DNA of 64,000 nt from Loxodes magnus (GCA_946699065.1 CAMPDV010001063.1:62001-126000); one strand, 5' to 3'; counted from the first letter of the stretch, positions 39,201 through 55,300 are shown. The notes: generated by a model not told the origin, from the letters alone. Made by a program: numbers and translations.

Positions 39201-42200
39201 GATGAACTCTGAATCACTGGATATAGCCACAGATAATACAGAATCTGTGTGACCACTCATGGTCTTATAGGTACCTGTCTTGACGTCCCATAGTCTCACC
39301 GTATTATCATCACTTCCCGATACGATGAACTCTGAATCACTGGATATAGCCACAGCATATACATAACTAGTGTGACCACTCATGGTCTTACAGGTACCTG
39401 TCTTGACGTCCCATAGTCTCACCGTCTTATCATCACTTCCCGATACGATGAACTCTGAATCACTGGATATAGCCACAGCATATACAGAATCTGTGTGACC
39501 ACTCATGGTCTTATAGGTACCTGTCTTGACGTCCCATAGTCTCACCGTATTATCATCACTTCCCGATACGATGAACTCTGAATCACTGGATATAGCCACA
39601 GATAATACAGAATCTGTGTGACCACTCATGGTCTTACAGGTACCTGTCTTGACGTCCCATAGTCTCACCGTATTATCATCACTTCCCGATACGATGAACT
39701 CTGAATCACTGGATATAGCCACAGATAATACAGAATCTGTGTGACCACTCATGGTCTTATAGGTACCTGTCTTGACGTCCCATAGTCTCACCGTATTATC
39801 ATCACTTCCCGATACGATGAACTCTGAATCACTGGATATAGCCACAGCATTTACAGAATCTGTGTGACCACTCATGGTCTTACAGGTACCTGTCTTGACG
39901 TCCCATAGTCTCACCGTATTATCTTAACTTCCCGATACGATGAACTCTGAATCACTGGATATAGCCACAGCATATACAGAATCTGTGTGACCACTCATGG
40001 TCTTACAGGTACCTGTCTTGACGTCCCATAGTCTCACCGTATTATCATCACTTCCCGATACGATGAACTCTGAATCACTGGATATAGCCACAGCATTTAC
40101 AGAATCTGTGTGACCACTCATGGTCTTACAGGTACCTGTCTTGACGTCCCATAGTCTCACCGTATTATCTTAACTTCCCGATACGATGAACTCTGAATCA
40201 CTGGATATAGCCACAGCATATACATAATCTGTGTGACCACTCATGGTCTTACAGGTACCTGTCTTGACGTCCCATAGTCTCACCGTATTATCATCACTTC
40301 CCGATACGATGAACTCTGAATCACTGGATATAGCCACAGATAATACAGAATCTGTGTGACCACTCATGGTCTTACAGGTACCTGTCTTGACGTCCCATAG
40401 TCTCACCGTATTATCTTAACTTCCCGATACGATGAACTCTGAATCACTGGATATAGCCACAGATAATACAGAATCTGTGTGACCACTCATGGTCTTATAG
40501 GTACCTGTCTTGACGTCCCATAGTCTCACCGTATTATCATCACTTCCCGATACGATGAACTCTGAATCACTGGATATAGCCACAGCATATACAGAATCTT
40601 TGTGACCACTCATGGTCTTACAGGTACCTGTCTTGACGTCCCATAGTCTCACCGTATTATCATCACTTCCCGATACGATGAACTCTGAATCACTGGATAT
40701 AGCCACAGCATATACATAATCTTTGTGACCACTCATGGTCTTACAGGTACCTGTCTTGACGTCCCATAGTCTCACCGTATTATCTTAACTTCCCGATACG
40801 ATGAACTCTGAATCACTGGATATAGCCACAGATAATACAGAATCTGTGTGACCACTCATGGTCTTACAGGTACCTGTCTTGACGTCCCATAGTCTCACCG
40901 TATTATCATCACTTCCCGATACGATGAACTCTGAATCACTGGATATAGCCACAGCATTTACAGAATCTGTGTGACCACTCATGGTCTTACAGGTACCTGT
41001 CTTGACGTCCCATAGTCTCACCGTATTATCTTAACTTCCCGATACGATGAACTCTGAATCACTGGATATAGCCACAGATAATACAGAATCTGTGTGACCA
41101 CTCATGGTCTTACAGGTACCTGTCTTGACGTCCCATAGTCTCACCGTATTATCATCACTTCCCGATACGATGAACTCTGAATCACTGGATATAGCCACAG
41201 CATTTACAGAATCTGTGTGACCACTCATGGTCTTACAGGTACCTGTCTTGACGTCCCATAGTCTCACAGTATTATCATCACTTCCCGATACGATGAACTC
41301 TGAATCACTGGATATAGCCACAGATGATACTCAACTAGTGTGACCACTCATGGTCTTACAGGTACCTGTCTTGACGTCCCATAGTCTCACCGTCTTATCT
41401 CTACTTCCCGATACGATGAACTCTGAATCACTGGATATAGCCACAGCATATACAGAATCTGTGTGACCACTCATGGTCTTACAGGTACCTGTCTTGACGT
41501 CCCATAGTCTCACCGTATTATCATAACTTCCCGATACGATGAACTCTGAATCACTGGATATAGCCACAGATAATACAGAATCTGTGTGACCACTCATGGT
41601 CTTACAGGTACCTGTCTTGACGTCCCATAGTCTCACCGTATTATCTGCACTTCCCGATACGATGAACTCTGAATCACTGGATATATCCACAGCATATACA
41701 ACAATAGTGTGACCACTCATGGTCTTACAGGTACCTGTCTTGACGTCCCATAGTCTCACCGTATTATCTGCACTTCCCGATACGATGAACTCTGAATCAC
41801 TGGATATAGCCACGGATAATACAGAATCTGTGTGACCACTCATGGTCTTACAGGTACCTGTCTTGACGTCCCATAGTCTCACCGTCTTATCTTAACTTCC
41901 CGATACGATGAACTCTGAATCACTGGATATAGCCACAGATAATACAGAATCTGTGTGACCACTCATGGTCTTACAGGTACCTGTCTTGACGTCCCATAGT
42001 CTCACCGTCTTATCTTAACTTCCCGATACGATGAACTCTGAATCACTGGATATAGCCACAGATGATAAAGAACTAGTGTGACCACTCATGGTCTTACAGG
42101 TACCTGTCTTGACGTCCCATAGTCTCACCGTATTATCATCACTTCCCGATACGATGAACTCTGAATCACTGGATATAGCCACAGCATTTACAGAATCTGT

Positions 42201-45200
42201 GTGACCACTCATGGTCTTACAGGTACCTGTCTTGACGTCCCATAGTCTCACCGTATTATCTGCACTTCCCGATACGATGAACTCTGAATCACTGGATATA
42301 GCCACAGCATATACAGAATCTGTGTGACCACTCATGGTCTTACAGGTACCTGTCTTGACGTCCCATAGTCTCACCGTATTATCTTAACTTCCCGATACGA
42401 TGAACTCTGAATCACTGGATATAGCCACAGATAATACAGAATCTGTGTGACCACTCATGGTCTTATAGGTACCTGTCTTGACGTCCCATAGTCTCACCGT
42501 ATTATCATCACTTCCCGATACGATGAACTCTGAATCACTGGATATAGCCACAGCATTTACAGAATCTGTGTGACCACTCATGGTCTTACAGGTACCTGTC
42601 TTGACGTCCCATAGTCTCACCGTCTTATCTTAACTTCCCGATACGATGAACTCTGAATCACTGGATATAGCCACAGATGATAAAGAACTAGTGTGACCAC
42701 TCATGGTCTTACAGGTACCTGTCTTGACGTCCCATAGTCTCACCGTATTATCTTAACTTCCCGATACGATGAACTCTGAATCACTGGATATAGCCACAGA
42801 TAATACAGAATCTGTGTGACCACTCATGGTCTTACAGGTACCTGTCTTGACGTCCCATAGTCTCACCGTATTATCATCACTTCCCGATACGATGAACTCT
42901 GAATCACTGGATATAGCCACAGCATTTACAGAATCTGTGTGACCACTCATGGTCTTACAGGTACCTGTCTTGACGTCCCATAGTCTCACCGTATTATCTG
43001 CACTTCCCGATACGATGAACTCTGAATCACTGGATATAGCCACAGCATATACAGAATCTGTGTGACCACTCATGGTCTTACAGGTACCTGTCTTGACGTC
43101 CCATAGTCTCACCGTATTATCATCACTTCCCGATACGATGAACTCTGAATCACTGGATATAGCCACAGATAATACAGAATCTGTGTGACCACTCATGGTC
43201 TTATAGGTACCTGTCTTGACGTCCCATAGTCTCACCGTATTATCTGCACTTCCCGATACGATGAACTCTGAATCACTGGATATAGCCACAGATGATAAAG
43301 AACTAGTGTGACCACTCATGGTCTTATAGGTACCTGTCTTGACGTCCCATAGTCTCACCGTATTATCATCACTTCCCGATACGATGAACTCTGAATCACT
43401 GGATATAGCCACAGCATATACATAATCTTTGTGACCACTCATGGTCTTACAGGTACCTGTCTTGACGTCCCATAGTCTCACCGTATTATCTTAACTTCCC
43501 GATACGATGAACTCTGAATCACTGGATATAGCCACAGATAATACAGAATCTGTGTGACCACTCATGGTCTTACAGGTACCTGTCTTGACGTCCCATAGTC
43601 TCACCGTATTATCATCACTTCCCGATACGATGAACTCTGAATCACTGGATATAGCCACAGATAATACAGAATCTGTGTGACCACTCATGGTCTTACAGGT
43701 ACCTGTCTTGACGTCCCATAGTCTCACCGTATTATCTTAACTTCCCGATACGATGAACTCTGAATCACTGGATATAGCCACAGATAATACAGAATCTGTG
43801 TGACCACTCATGGTCTTATAGGTACCTGTCTTGACGTCCCATAGTCTCACCGTATTATCATCACTTCCCGATACGATGAACTCTGAATCACTGGATATAG
43901 CCACAGCATATACATAATCTTTGTGACCACTCATGGTCTTACAGGTACCTGTCTTGACGTCCCATAGTCTCACCGTATTATCATCACTTCCCGATACGAT
44001 GAACTCTGAATCACTGGATATAGCCACAGCATATACAGAATCTGTGTGACCACTCATGGTCTTACAGGTACCTGTCTTGACGTCCCATAGTCTCACCGTA
44101 TTATCTGCACTTCCCGATACGATGAACTCTGAATCACTGGATATAGCCACAGATAATACAGAATCTGTGTGACCACTCATGGTCTTACAGGTACCTGTCT
44201 TGACGTCCCATAGTCTCACCGTATTATCTTAACTTCCCGATACGATGAACTCTGAATCACTGGATATAGCCACAGCATATACAGAATCTGTGTGACCACT
44301 CATGGTCTTACAGGTACCTGTCTTGACGTCCCATAGTCTCACCGTATTATCATCACTTCCCGATACGATGAACTCTGAATCACTGGATATAGCCACAGAT
44401 AATACAGAATCTGTGTGACCACTCATGGTCTTACAGGTACCTGTCTTGACGTCCCATAGTCTCACCGTCTTATCATCACTTCCCGATACGATGAACTCTG
44501 AATCACTGGATATAGCCACAGATAATACAGAATCTGTGTGACCACTCATGGTCTTACAGGTACCTGTCTTGACGTCCCATAGTCTCACCGTATTATCATC
44601 ACTTCCCGATACGATGAACTCTGAATCACTGGATATAGCCACAGATAATACAGAATCTGTGTGACCACTCATGGTCTTACAGGTACCTGTCTTGACGTCC
44701 CATAGTCTCACCGTATTATCTTAACTTCCCGATACGATGAACTCTGAATCACTGGATATAGCCACAGATAATACAGAATCTGTGTGATCACTCATGGTCT
44801 TACAGGTACCTGTCTTGACGTCCCATAGTCTCACCGTATTATCTTAACTTCCCGATACGATGAACTCTGAATCACTGGATATAGCCACAGCAGATACATA
44901 ACTAGTGTGACCACTCATGGTCTTACAGGTACCTGTCTTGACGTCCCATAGTCTCACCGTTTTATCATCACTTCCCGATACGATGAACTCTGAATCACTG
45001 GATATAGCCACGGATAATACAGAATCTGTGTGACCACTCATGGTCTTACAGGTACCTGTCTTGACGTCCCATAGTCTCACCGTCTTATCTTAACTTCCCG
45101 ATACGATGAACTCTGAATCACTGGATATAGCCACAGATAATACAGAATCTGTGTGACCACTCATGGTCTTACAGGTACCTGTCTTGACGTCCCATAGTCT

Positions 45201-46489
45201 CACCGTATTATCATCACTTCCCGATACGATGAACTCTGAATCACTGGATATAGCCACAGCATTTACAGAATCTGTGTGACCACTCATGGTCTTACAGGTA
45301 CCTGTCTTGACGTCCCATAGTCTCACAGTATTATCATCACTTCCCGATACGATGAACTCTGAATCACTGGATATAGCCACAGATGATACTCAACTAGTGT
45401 GACCACTCATGGTCTTACAGGTACCTGTCTTGACGTCCCATAGTCTCACCGTCTTATCTCTACTTCCCGATACGATGAACTCTGAATCACTGGATATAGC
45501 CACAGATAATACAGAATCTGTGTGACCACTCATGGTCTTACAGGTACCTGTCTTGACGTCCCATAGTCTCACCGTCTTATCATCACTTCCCGATACGATG
45601 AACTCTGAATCACTGGATATAGCCACAGATAATACAGAATCTGTGTGACCACTCATGGTCTTACAGGTACCTGTCTTGACGTCCCATAGTCTCACCGTAT
45701 TATCATCACTTCCCGATACGATGAACTCTGAATCACTGGATATAGCCACAGATAATACAGAATCTGTGTGACCACTCATGGTCTTACAGGTACCTGTCTT
45801 GACGTCCCATAGTCTCACCGTATTATCATCACTTCCCGATACGATGAACTCTGAATCACTGGATATAGCCACAGATAATACAGAATCTGTGTGACCACTC
45901 ATGGTCTTACAGGTACCTGTCTTGACGTCCCATAGTCTCACCGTATTATCTTAACTTCCCGATACGATGAACTCTGAATCACTGGATATAGCCACAGATA
46001 ATACAGAATCTGTGTGATCACTCATGGTCTTACAGGTACCTGTCTTGACGTCCCATAGTCTCACCGTATTATCATCACTTCCCGATACGATGAACTCTGA
46101 ATCACTGGATATAGCCACGGCATTTACAGAATCTGTGTGATCACTCATGGTCTTACAGGTACCTGTCTTGACGTCCCATAGTCTCACCGTATTATCTTAA
46201 CTTCCCGATACGATGAACTCTGAATCACTGGATATAGCCACAGATAATACAGAATCTGTGTGACCACTCATGGTCTTACAGGTACCTGTCTTGACGTCCC
46301 ATAGTCTCACCGTATTATCTGCACTTCCCGATACGATGAACTCTGAATCACTGGATATAGCCACAGCATATACATAATCTTTGTGACCACTCATGGTCTT
46401 ACAGGTACCTGTCTTGACGTCCCATAGTCTCACCGTCTTATCATCACTTCCCGATACGATGAACTCTGAATCACTGGATATAGCCACAG
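18300..46489 (-). CDS. Giant WD40-repeat protein, C-terminal 28 kb in one frame
   Basis: With TAA/TAG as Gln and TGA as Trp, one frame stays open for about 9,396 codons. It consists of about 229 WD40 units of 41 residues. Every apparent break in the standard code is a TAA or TGA at the variable site before the Asp of S-G-S-x-D (or, twice, inside GHTS-x-V), never a frameshift. After the last unit, ending C-K-T-M-S, come 14 hydrophobic residues (D-L-L-V-L-I-F-L...) and TAA 18300-18302, which may be the true stop. The N-terminal part lies to the right, beyond the frameshifts and window edge. WD40 units fold as beta-propellers of about seven blades, so this would form dozens of propellers. Whether it is expressed is unknown; it could be an expanding pseudogene. 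Confidence 0.65.
42753..44711 (-). repeat. Higher-order repeat block, copy 1
   Basis: The order of variant WD40 units in this roughly 2-kb block recurs at 47426-49384. The offset is 4,673 bp, which is 38 units minus one base, accounting for the deletion at about 46489. Part of it (43491-44711) recurs again at 58738-59958. Confidence 0.8.
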
Positions 46490-47425
46490 ATATACATAAT
46501 CTTTGTGACCACTCATGGTCTTACAGGTACCTGTCTTGACGTCCCATAGTCTCACCGTTTTATCTTAACTTCCCGATACGATGAACTCTGAATCACTGGA
46601 TATAGCCACAGCATATACAACAATAGTGTGACCACTCATGGTCTTACAGGTACCTGTCTTGACGTCCCATAGTCTCACCGTCTTATCTTAACTTCCCGAT
46701 ACGATGAACTCTGAATCACTGGATATAGCCACAGATAATACAGAATCTGTGTGACCACTCATGGTCTTACAGGTACCTGTCTTGACGTCCCATAGTCTCA
46801 CCGTATTATCATCACTTCCCGATACGATGAACTCTGAATCACTGGATATAGCCACGGATAATACAGAATCTGTGTGACCACTCATGGTCTTACAGGTACC
46901 TGTCTTGACGTCCCATAGTCTCACCGTCTTATCTTAACTTCCCGATACGATGAACTCTGAATCACTGGATATAGCCACAGATAATACAGAATCTGTGTGA
47001 CCACTCATGGTCTTACAGGTACCTGTCTTGACGTCCCATAGTCTCACCGTCTTATCTCAACTTCCCGATACGATGAACTCTGAATCACTGGATATAGCCA
47101 CAGATAATACAGAATCTGTGTGACCACTCATGGTCTTATAGGTACCTGTCTTGACGTCCCATAGTCTCACCGTATTATCATCACTTCCCGATACGATGAA
47201 CTCTGAATCACTGGATATAGCCACAGATAATACAGAATCTGTGTGACCACTCATGGTCTTACAGGTACCTGTCTTGACGTCCCATAGTCTCACCGTATTA
47301 TCTTAACTTCCCGATACGATGAACTCTGAATCACTGGATATAGCCACAGATAATACAGAATCTGTGTGACCACTCATGGTCTTACAGGTACCTGTCTTGA
47401 CGTCCCATAGTCTCACCGTATTATC

Positions 47426-49384
47426 TGCACTTCCCGATACGATGAACTCTGAATCACTGGATATAGCCACAGATAATACAGAATCTGTGTGACCACTCAT
47501 GGTCTTACAGGTACCTGTCTTGACGTCCCATAGTCTCACCGTATTATCATCACTTCCCGATACGATGAACTCTGAATCACTGGATATAGCCACAGCATTT
47601 ACAGAATCTGTGTGACCACTCATGGTCTTACAGGTACCTGTCTTGACGTCCCATAGTCTCACCGTATTATCTGCACTTCCCGATACGATGAACTCTGAAT
47701 CACTGGATATAGCCACAGCATATACAGAATCTGTGTGACCACTCATGGTCTTACAGGTACCTGTCTTGACGTCCCATAGTCTCACCGTATTATCATCACT
47801 TCCCGATACGATGAACTCTGAATCACTGGATATAGCCACAGATAATACAGAATCTGTGTGACCACTCATGGTCTTATAGGTACCTGTCTTGACGTCCCAT
47901 AGTCTCACCGTATTATCTGCACTTCCCGATACGATGAACTCTGAATCACTGGATATAGCCACAGATGATAAAGAACTAGTGTGACCACTCATGGTCTTAT
48001 AGGTACCTGTCTTGACGTCCCATAGTCTCACCGTATTATCATCACTTCCCGATACGATGAACTCTGAATCACTGGATATAGCCACAGCATATACATAATC
48101 TTTGTGACCACTCATGGTCTTACAGGTACCTGTCTTGACGTCCCATAGTCTCACCGTATTATCTTAACTTCCCGATACGATGAACTCTGAATCACTGGAT
48201 ATAGCCACAGATAATACAGAATCTGTGTGACCACTCATGGTCTTACAGGTACCTGTCTTGACGTCCCATAGTCTCACCGTATTATCATCACTTCCCGATA
48301 CGATGAACTCTGAATCACTGGATATAGCCACAGATAATACAGAATCTGTGTGACCACTCATGGTCTTACAGGTACCTGTCTTGACGTCCCATAGTCTCAC
48401 CGTATTATCTTAACTTCCCGATACGATGAACTCTGAATCACTGGATATAGCCACAGATAATACAGAATCTGTGTGACCACTCATGGTCTTATAGGTACCT
48501 GTCTTGACGTCCCATAGTCTCACCGTATTATCATCACTTCCCGATACGATGAACTCTGAATCACTGGATATAGCCACAGCATATACATAATCTTTGTGAC
48601 CACTCATGGTCTTACAGGTACCTGTCTTGACGTCCCATAGTCTCACCGTATTATCATCACTTCCCGATACGATGAACTCTGAATCACTGGATATAGCCAC
48701 AGCATATACAGAATCTGTGTGACCACTCATGGTCTTACAGGTACCTGTCTTGACGTCCCATAGTCTCACCGTATTATCTGCACTTCCCGATACGATGAAC
48801 TCTGAATCACTGGATATAGCCACAGATAATACAGAATCTGTGTGACCACTCATGGTCTTACAGGTACCTGTCTTGACGTCCCATAGTCTCACCGTATTAT
48901 CTTAACTTCCCGATACGATGAACTCTGAATCACTGGATATAGCCACAGCATATACAGAATCTGTGTGACCACTCATGGTCTTACAGGTACCTGTCTTGAC
49001 GTCCCATAGTCTCACCGTATTATCATCACTTCCCGATACGATGAACTCTGAATCACTGGATATAGCCACAGATAATACAGAATCTGTGTGACCACTCATG
49101 GTCTTACAGGTACCTGTCTTGACGTCCCATAGTCTCACCGTCTTATCATCACTTCCCGATACGATGAACTCTGAATCACTGGATATAGCCACAGATAATA
49201 CAGAATCTGTGTGACCACTCATGGTCTTACAGGTACCTGTCTTGACGTCCCATAGTCTCACCGTATTATCATCACTTCCCGATACGATGAACTCTGAATC
49301 ACTGGATATAGCCACAGATAATACAGAATCTGTGTGACCACTCATGGTCTTACAGGTACCTGTCTTGACGTCCCATAGTCTCAC
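47426..49384 (-). repeat. Higher-order repeat block, copy 2
   Basis: This copy has the same succession of variant units as 42753-44711. The variant order includes a K-D-Y-V-Y unit, an S-S-L-S-S unit, then D-S-V-L-S, D-S-V-Y-A and D-S-V-N-A units. Segmental duplication within the array is the simplest reading. Confidence 0.8.
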
Positions 49385-52300
49385 CGTATTATCTTAACTT
49401 CCCGATACGATGAACTCTGAATCACTGGATATAGCCACAGATAATACAGAATCTGTGTGATCACTCATGGTCTTACAGGTACCTGTCTTGACGTCCCATA
49501 GTCTCACCGTATTATCTTAACTTCCCGATACGATGAACTCTGAATCACTGGATATAGCCACAGCAGATACATAACTAGTGTGACCACTCATGGTCTTACA
49601 GGTACCTGTCTTGACGTCCCATAGTCTCACCGTATTATCATCACTTCCCGATACGATGAACTCTGAATCACTGGATATAGCCACGGATAATACAGAATCT
49701 GTGTGACCACTCATGGTCTTATAGGTACCTGTCTTGACGTCCCATAGTCTCACCGTATTATCTGCACTTCCCGATACGATGAACTCTGAATCACTGGATA
49801 TAGCCACAGATAATACAGAATCTGTGTGACCACTCATGGTCTTACAGGTACCTGTCTTGACGTCCCATAGTCTCACCGTCTTATCTTAACTTCCCGATAC
49901 GATGAACTCTGAATCACTGGATATAGCCACAGATGATAAAGAACTAGTGTGACCACTCATGGTCTTACAGGTACCTGTCTTGACGTCCCATAGTCTCACC
50001 GTATTATCTTAACTTCCCGATACGATGAACTCTGAATCACTGGATATAGCCACAGATAATACAGAATCTGTGTGACCACTCATGGTCTTACAGGTACCTG
50101 TCTTGACGTCCCATAGTCTCACCGTATTATCATCACTTCCCGATACGATGAACTCTGAATCACTGGATATAGCCACAGCATTTACAGAATCTGTGTGACC
50201 ACTCATGGTCTTACAGGTACCTGTCTTGACGTCCCATAGTCTCACCGTATTATCTGCACTTCCCGATACGATGAACTCTGAATCACTGGATATAGCCACA
50301 GCATATACAGAATCTGTGTGACCACTCATGGTCTTACAGGTACCTGTCTTGACGTCCCATAGTCTCACCGTATTATCATCACTTCCCGATACGATGAACT
50401 CTGAATCACTGGATATAGCCACAGATAATACAGAATCTGTGTGACCACTCATGGTCTTATAGGTACCTGTCTTGACGTCCCATAGTCTCACCGTATTATC
50501 TGCACTTCCCGATACGATGAACTCTGAATCACTGGATATAGCCACAGATGATAAAGAACTAGTGTGACCACTCATGGTCTTACAGGTACCTGTCTTGACG
50601 TCCCATAGTCTCACCGTCTTATCATCACTTCCCGATACGATGAACTCTGAATCACTGGATATAGCCACAGCATATACAGAATCTGTGTGACCACTCATGG
50701 TCTTATAGGTACCTGTCTTGACGTCCCATAGTCTCACCGTATTATCTTAACTTCCCGATACGATGAACTCTGAATCACTGGATATAGCCACAGCATTTAC
50801 AACAATAGTGTGACCACTCATGGTCTTACAGGTACCTGTCTTGACGTCCCATAGTCTCACCGTATTATCTGCACTTCCCGATACGATGAACTCTGAATCA
50901 CTGGATATAGCCACAGATGATAAAGAACTAGTGTGACCACTCATGGTCTTACAGGTACCTGTCTTGACGTCCCATAGTCTCACCGTCTTATCATCACTTC
51001 CCGATACGATGAACTCTGAATCACTGGATATAGCCACGGATAATACAGAATCTGTGTGACCACTCATGGTCTTACAGGTACCTGTCTTGACGTCCCATAG
51101 TCTCACCGTCTTATCTTAACTTCCCGATACGATGAACTCTGAATCACTGGATATAGCCACAGATAATACAGAATCTGTGTGACCACTCATGGTCTTACAG
51201 GTACCTGTCTTGACGTCCCATAGTCTCACCGTCTTATCTTAACTTCCCGATACGATGAACTCTGAATCACTGGATATAGCCACAGATGATAAAGAACTAG
51301 TGTGACCACTCATGGTCTTACAGGTACCTGTCTTGACGTCCCATAGTCTCACCGTATTATCTTAACTTCCCGATACGATGAACTCTGAATCACTGGATAT
51401 AGCCACAGATAATACAGAATCTGTGTGACCACTCATGGTCTTACAGGTACCTGTCTTGACGTCCCATAGTCTCACCGTATTATCATCACTTCCCGATACG
51501 ATGAACTCTGAATCACTGGATATAGCCACAGCATTTACAGAATCTGTGTGACCACTCATGGTCTTACAGGTACCTGTCTTGACGTCCCATAGTCTCACCG
51601 TATTATCTGCACTTCCCGATACGATGAACTCTGAATCACTGGATATAGCCACAGCATATACAGAATCTGTGTGACCACTCATGGTCTTACAGGTACCTGT
51701 CTTGACGTCCCATAGTCTCACCGTATTATCATCACTTCCCGATACGATGAACTCTGAATCACTGGATATAGCCACAGATAATACAGAATCTGTGTGACCA
51801 CTCATGGTCTTATAGGTACCTGTCTTGACGTCCCATAGTCTCACCGTATTATCTGCACTTCCCGATACGATGAACTCTGAATCACTGGATATAGCCACAG
51901 ATGATAAAGAACTAGTGTGACCACTCATGGTCTTACAGGTACCTGTCTTGACGTCCCATAGTCTCACCGTCTTATCATCACTTCCCGATACGATGAACTC
52001 TGAATCACTGGATATAGCCACAGCATATACAGAATCTGTGTGACCACTCATGGTCTTACAGGTACCTGTCTTGACGTCCCATAGTCTCACCGTCTTATCA
52101 TCACTTCCCGATACGATGAACTCTGAATCACTGGATATAGCCACAGCATATACAGAATCTGTGTGACCACTCATGGTCTTATAGGTACCTGTCTTGACGT
52201 CCCATAGTCTCACCGTATTATCATCACTTCCCGATACGATGAACTCTGAATCACTGGATATAGCCACAGATATACATAATCTTTGTGACCACTCATGGTC

Positions 52301-55300
52301 TTACAGGTACCTGTCTTGACGTCCCATAGTCTCACCGTATTATCATCACTTCCCGATACGATGAACTCTGAATCACTGGATATAGCCACAGCATATACAT
52401 AATCTTTGTGACCACTCATGGTCTTACAGGTACCTGTCTTGACGTCCCATAGTCTCACCGTATTATCTGCACTTCCCGATACGATGAACTCTGAATCACT
52501 GGATATAGCCACAGCATATACAGAATCTGTGTGACCACTCATGGTCTTACAGGTACCTGTCTTGACGTCCCATAGTCTCACCGTATTATCATCACTTCCC
52601 GATACGATGAACTCTGAATCACTGGATATAGCCACAGATAATACAGAATCTGTGTGACCACTCATGGTCTTATAGGTACCTGTCTTGACGTCCCATAGTC
52701 TCACCGTATTATCTGCACTTCCCGATACGATGAACTCTGAATCACTGGATATAGCCACAGATGATAAAGAACTAGTGTGACCACTCATGGTCTTATAGGT
52801 ACCTGTCTTGACGTCCCATAGTCTCACCGTATTATCATCACTTCCCGATACGATGAACTCTGAATCACTGGATATAGCCACAGATATACATAATCTTTGT
52901 GACCACTCATGGTCTTACAGGTACCTGTCTTGACGTCCCATAGTCTCACCGTATTATCATCACTTCCCGATACGATGAACTCTGAATCACTGGATATAGC
53001 CACAGATAATACAGAATCTGTGTGACCACTCATGGTCTTATAGGTACCTGTCTTGACGTCCCATAGTCTCACCGTATTATCTGCACTTCCCGATACGATG
53101 AACTCTGAATCACTGGATATAGCCACAGATGATAAAGAACTAGTGTGACCACTCATGGTCTTACAGGTACCTGTCTTGACGTCCCATAGTCTCACCGTTT
53201 TATCTTAACTTCCCGATACGATGAACTCTGAATCACTGGATATAGCCACAGATATACATAATCTTTGTGACCACTCATGGTCTTACAGGTACCTGTCTTG
53301 ACGTCCCATAGTCTCACCGTATTATCATCACTTCCCGATACGATGAACTCTGAATCACTGGATATAGCCACAGCATTTACAGAATCTGTGTGACCACTCA
53401 TGGTCTTACAGGTACCTGTCTTGACGTCCCATAGTCTCACCGTATTATCTGCACTTCCCGATACGATGAACTCTGAATCACTGGATATAGCCACAGCATA
53501 TACAGAATCTGTGTGACCACTCATGGTCTTACAGGTACCTGTCTTGACGTCCCATAGTCTCACCGTATTATCATCACTTCCCGATACGATGAACTCTGAA
53601 TCACTGGATATAGCCACAGATAATACAGAATCTGTGTGACCACTCATGGTCTTATAGGTACCTGTCTTGACGTCCCATAGTCTCACCGTATTATCTGCAC
53701 TTCCCGATACGATGAACTCTGAATCACTGGATATAGCCACAGATATACATAATCTTTGTGACCACTCATGGTCTTACAGGTACCTGTCTTGACGTCCCAT
53801 AGTCTCACCGTTTTATCTTAACTTCCCGATACGATGAACTCTGAATCACTGGATATAGCCACAGCATATACAACAATAGTGTGACCACTCATGGTCTTAC
53901 AGGTACCTGTCTTGACGTCCCATAGTCTCACCGTATTATCATCACTTCCCGATACGATGAACTCTGAATCACTGGATATAGCCACAGCATATACAGAATC
54001 TGTGTGACCACTCATGGTCTTACAGGTACCTGTCTTGACGTCCCATAGTCTCACCGTATTATCATCACTTCCCGATACGATGAACTCTGAATCACTGGAT
54101 ATAGCCACGGATAATACAGAATCTGTGTGACCACTCATGGTCTTACAGGTACCTGTCTTGACGTCCCATAGTCTCACCGTCTTATCTTAACTTCCCGATA
54201 CGATGAACTCTGAATCACTGGATATAGCCACAGATAATACAGAATCTGTGTGACCACTCATGGTCTTACAGGTACCTGTCTTGACGTCCCATAGTCTCAC
54301 CGTCTTATCTCAACTTCCCGATACGATGAACTCTGAATCACTGGATATAGCCACAGATAATACAGAATCTGTGTGACCACTCATGGTCTTATAGGTACCT
54401 GTCTTGACGTCCCATAGTCTCACCGTATTATCATCACTTCCCGATACGATGAACTCTGAATCACTGGATATAGCCACAGATAATACAGAATCTGTGTGAC
54501 CACTCATGGTCTTACAGGTACCTGTCTTGACGTCCCATAGTCTCACCGTATTATCTTAACTTCCCGATACGATGAACTCTGAATCACTGGATATAGCCAC
54601 AGATAATACAGAATCTGTGTGACCACTCATGGTCTTACAGGTACCTGTCTTGACGTCCCATAGTCTCACCGTATTATCATCACTTCCCGATACGATGAAC
54701 TCTGAATCACTGGATATAGCCACAGATAATACAGAATCTGTGTGACCACTCATGGTCTTACAGGTACCTGTCTTGACGTCCCATAGTCTCACCGTATTAT
54801 CTTAACTTCCCGATACGATGAACTCTGAATCACTGGATATAGCCACAGATAATACATAACTAGTGTGACCACTCATGGTCTTACAGGTACCTGTCTTGAC
54901 GTCCCATAGTCTCACCGTATTATCTTAACTTCCCGATACGATGAACTCTGAATCACTGGATATAGCCACAGCAGATACATAACTAGTGTGACCACTCATG
55001 GTCTTACAGGTACCTGTCTTGACGTCCCATAGTCTCACCGTATTATCATCACTTCCCGATACGATGAACTCTGAATCACTGGATATAGCCACGGATAATA
55101 CAGAATCTGTGTGACCACTCATGGTCTTACAGGTACCTGTCTTGACGTCCCATAGTCTCACCGTCTTATCTTAACTTCCCGATACGATGAACTCTGAATC
55201 ACTGGATATAGCCACAGATAATACAGAATCTGTGTGACCACTCATGGTCTTACAGGTACCTGTCTTGACGTCCCATAGTCTCACCGTATTATCTTAACTT

